From Stropharia rugosoannulata (taxonomy: Eukaryota; Basidiomycota; Agaricomycetes; Agaricales; Strophariaceae), in contig JANCIK010000004.1 in the NCBI GenBank assembly GCA_028532985.1, positions 1,612,001-1,676,000 of the forward strand: a stretch of DNA of 64,000 nt, read 5' to 3'. Below are positions 61,476 through 64,000 of the stretch, in pieces. Below the pieces are notes generated by a model. The model was given only the letters and a program-made list of their open reading frames with translations, made no database searches and was not told where the DNA came from. The position numbers and the translations under genes are program-made. Every line of letters starts with the position of its first letter. Position 1 is the first letter of the stretch.

Positions 61476-62534
61476 CAGCCTTTCTAGTGTACGCATTGCT
61501 TCAAGCTGTCATATACTACCTGATGTCGAATGTACCCGTTCCAGACGGGATATCGGATACAGGTCCTACCGACCTCTCGCCACTGTAATGTAATATGTAT
61601 GCATTGTATTGATTACTGCATCTTTAGTAGCGTGCGCGCTGTGCTTGGAGCTTTGAAACACTATTCATAAGGCGCTGGACAACCCAGCCCTCGAATGGAC
61701 TCTCCAATTATAGTGATTGCGAGGACAAATACGCTCCCCTCTCAACCATGAGAAGTTTCTGGAGAGATTCCAGTAAACTCTCATTCTCATGGTTCCACCA
61801 TTGGTTCTTGTAGAGAATGGTCGTTTACCATGAAGGCTCACTCATTCATTGCAGTAACGATTTTATAACGTATGGGCAACTGCACTGAAACTTGTGCTGT
61901 CTGACATAATGCATATTATGCATGTACCTACATAATGAGCCACACAAGTGACAGCGGGCGCGAATGGCAATACACATAGCCAACGATGGGCGTTGAGTCC
62001 ACCGTATCATAGCTATAATGCCATGTGGCATAAAGTCTGGGGCGGAATTCAGTGGCACCGATCTTCAAAGCTAGTATGAAAAGTAATACGGGCACGGCCA
62101 TACCTCGGTAGTTTGACGAACCATAAGTCGGAGGGTAACGAAATAGTGGATATACATACCCAACGTGAGAGAAAAGATACGTTGGAGCCCACCAGTCACA
62201 TACGGATAGCAGGGCGCGTGCAGAAAGTCAAATGCGGAATGAATTGGACACGGAAGAGATCTGGTTTATCAAGATACATCGGAGTAGGAGGACTGAGCTT
62301 TGGAAAGGAGATCAACGAATGACAGGACTCGATAAGGGCTGAAAGCATGTCCAATCCAGGAAAGGTGGATAATCTTCTCGACTTTGCCGCTGGGTGAGCC
62401 ATGAGGGATAAAGTTTCAGAAAACGATAGCTGGAGAATGGAGTATTCTGTCATAACTGTGGACATGCAATCACTAGATGTGATATTGCGCAATTTTTGAC
62501 CATGGCAAAGACAGATTTATGAGTTGCATTCCTA
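61476..62534. other. Convergent intergenic region with a hairpin
   Basis: This 1.06 kb stretch lies between the 3' ends of the MIT and Mog1 genes. Apart from the hairpin at 61744-61794, I see only short frames without recognisable content. Confidence 0.4.
61744..61794. repeat. Long near-perfect hairpin
   Basis: AACCATGAGAA (61744-61754) pairs with TTCTCATGGTT (61784-61794) over 11 bases. Inside, GTTT/AAAC and CTGGA/TCCAG extend the stem around the loop GAGAT, with a 1-base and a 5-base bulge on the 3' arm. It could be a 3' untranslated structure or a small foldback element. Confidence 0.75.
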
Positions 62535-63176
62535 TTAAGCGAAGAGGCCAAAATCCACGATGCGCAACGAATGAGCAAAGGTGTTGAAGTCTTCTTCGGC
62601 CCACCCGACACTAGCATGTTGGGATGTACCCTCGTCAACTGATTCCAGCGGTATGTTGAAAGTCAGAACCATGTCAATCGACTTTGATTCAATGCGGTAG
62701 AGAGCCATAAGAATTTCCACCGTATCTGGCGTTGTGTGGTTGAATTTCTTGACCATTTGGGTGCCTTTCAGGATAATGGCAGACGGCGTATCATCTCCTC
62801 TGTCATTAGGCATCACATTTACGCTCTGTACGGTTGAAGATAGTGCCGAATTGTCATTGGCTAGCGAATCAAAGTGAAAGCTAGGGTATTGATGAGTTAT
62901 GCATATCAGGAACCACTAAAGAAAAAATCTACCGAATTGCGTCATCGTAGTGAGATGGGTCGACGCGCTGCAATATCTCAAGGATTATACTAACGTTAGA
63001 TTGCGTGTATATGAACACTTCCTGTGTGTTAGGCACTTGTCGGAGATCGCTGGAGCATACTATAGTTCAGCTGAGCTGACGAAGTAGGCGTTGAACTGGG
63101 CGCACGAAGCATCTACGAGATCAGCGGGTGTCTGAGCAGTGATAGCACCCCCGAAGAGTTCACGAGTGATTGTCAT
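62535..63176 (-). CDS. MOG1: Mog1, Ran-binding nuclear import factor
   Basis: Mog1 binds Ran and helps release or load its nucleotide in the nucleus. The joined protein of about 165 residues has the family N-terminus TRELFGGAITAQTPADLVDA. SDLRQVPNTQEVFIYTQSNV follows, rebuilt with the acceptor at CTCCAG|CGATC. SIILEILQRVDPSHYDDAIR follows, and the protein ends with the beta-rich Mog1 domain VKKFNHTTPDTVEILMALYR through LRIVDFGLFA at 62535. The size and the LFGGAI and RQVP.NQEVF-type motifs fit. The start at 63176 is the first Met. It faces Ndc80 across 265 bases. Confidence 0.93.
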
Positions 63177-63441
63177 TAAAATGGATCAGTGCGGTGCGAC
63201 AAGGAATAGAATGCCAAGTTGAAGAACATTGTGAAATCTGCGTCACGATGATCTTCGATGTACATAATTGCCTCAACCTAGCTCGGGCCCATACATCACA
63301 GGCACGTGCCGCGTCCGAAACGCGTGTGTCACACGTGACAAGGCGCGACATCCACTGTTGAGTCAATGGGCCGTTCAGCGCAGCCTCGACTCGGTCAATC
63401 TTCTTCACTCTGCTTAATCCTCTCAATACCAGGCCGTGGCC

Positions 63442-64000
63442 ATGGACTCGCGGCGGAGGTCATTTATGCACCCAGCGATGGATCCTCTTGCGAATGCAAG
63501 ATCTGGAATCCCTATGCCGTCAACACTCAAGAAGCCATCAAACAATCTTCGCATGTCCTTAGCAGGCCCAGCTCTGCGCGCACCTAATCCTGCAGTTCCT
63601 CCTTCAAACCCCAGACAATCTATGATGCGCTCGCAAAATGTGAACCCCTTGCTTCAAAGCACTACAAAGTCCAACTATGGGAGAACCCCGATGACCAAGT
63701 GAGCGCCTCCTCAGTGGTACAGAATAAGCAGCGCTAACATATTACACAAGCTCGGTTCGACGTGGATCTATGTGGGGAGGGGGGCTTCAGGCCGTGCAGG
63801 GCTCGGGCAGTCAACTACAGAAGGATAATCGTCCGTTGCGCGAACGTCCGTACCAAGCAAAGATGCGCCAGGATGTCCATAGCTACCTTAACGATGCTGG
63901 CTTTGAAATTTCTATGCAACAATTAACCAGCATGCAAGGGAAGGACTATAGGGCCATATTTGACACACTGGTTCTTACTCTTGACCCATTTCATCCATTC
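63442..64000 (+). CDS. NDC80: Ndc80/Hec1 kinetochore protein, N-terminal part (cut at right edge)
   Basis: Ndc80 binds microtubules in the outer-kinetochore NDC80 complex. The visible N-terminal tail is basic and Ser/Pro-rich (MDSRRRSFMHP, GRTPMTNSVRRGSMWGGG). Such tails are phosphorylated by Aurora B. After one short intron (about 63700-63750) the calponin-homology domain begins: DNRPLRERPYQAKMRQDVHS, YLNDAGFEISMQQLTSMQGK and DYRAIFDTLVLTLDP. The rest lies beyond the window. The in-frame ATG at 63442 is used as the start. Confidence 0.93.

Noticed and set aside
1..64000. tRNA, rRNA or spliceosomal RNA genes
   Set aside because: I scanned by eye for tRNA B-box and anticodon-arm patterns and found none convincing; a covariance-model search would settle it.

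Overview
The window is nuclear DNA of a filamentous basidiomycete, most likely a mushroom-forming agaricomycete. Nearly every gene is cut by several introns of about 45-65 bases with GT..AG borders. Genes lie on both strands with short spacers. The proteins (Ran, Rcl1, Uba3, Npr2, Ecm2/RBM22, Abd1, Rsp5, Mog1, Ndc80) are eukaryotic housekeeping families. A Helitron carrying a KDZ-associated gene remnant also fits a mushroom genome. I see no tRNA, rRNA, CRISPR array or bacterial-type operon. All gene models are conceptual: I built them by reading splice borders and joining frames by eye.

Layout. 1-2018 (+) orphan protein with a SAM-like end. 2475-3581 (-) Ran GTPase. 4133-7042 (+) DHA-type MFS exporter. 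7339-8757 (+) Gid4/Vid24 degron receptor. 9629-11994 (+) Baeyer-Villiger-type FAD monooxygenase. 12228-14204 (+) casein kinase 1 of the Yck type. 14757-19216 (-) JmjC protein. 20094-21836 (+) HEI10/Zip3-like RING protein. 22305-23768 (+) LEA2-domain membrane protein. 24028-26583 non-autonomous Helitron with a 32-base tandem repeat and a decayed KDZ-associated cysteine-cluster gene. 27240-28536 (+) YeeE/YedE sulphur-compound transporter. About 28882-29540 (-) broken unknown membrane-protein frame. 29614-30848 (-) Ecm2/RBM22. 31058-31894 (+) Met8. 32079-33537 (-) Rcl1. 33683-35344 (+) Uba3. 35431-37781 (-) Npr2. 37847-39119 (+) TACO1/YebC. 39703-43299 (-) large RING-H2 protein. 43680-47956 (+) candidate meiotic axis protein. 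48409-52482 (+) M1 aminopeptidase. 52555-54530 (+) cap methyltransferase Abd1. 55222-58213 (-) Rsp5. 59807-61475 (+) MIT-domain coiled-coil protein. 62535-63176 (-) Mog1. 63442 to the right edge (+) Ndc80 N-terminus.

Functional themes. Ran and its regulator Mog1 are both present. Ubiquitin-family pathways are represented by Gid4, Uba3, a RING-H2 protein and Rsp5. A sulphur-compound transporter and Met8 (sirohaem for sulphite reductase) flank the splicing factor Ecm2. Three chromosome-segregation or meiosis genes occur: the HEI10-like RING protein, the candidate axis protein and Ndc80. Several gene pairs are divergent with tight shared promoters: Npr2/TACO1 (65 bases), Rcl1/Uba3 (145), Ecm2/Met8 (209), Mog1/Ndc80 (265).

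The two items most worth a second look are the Helitron with its captured cargo, and the 43680-47956 gene, whose layout resembles the Red1/SYCP2 class of meiotic axis cores.
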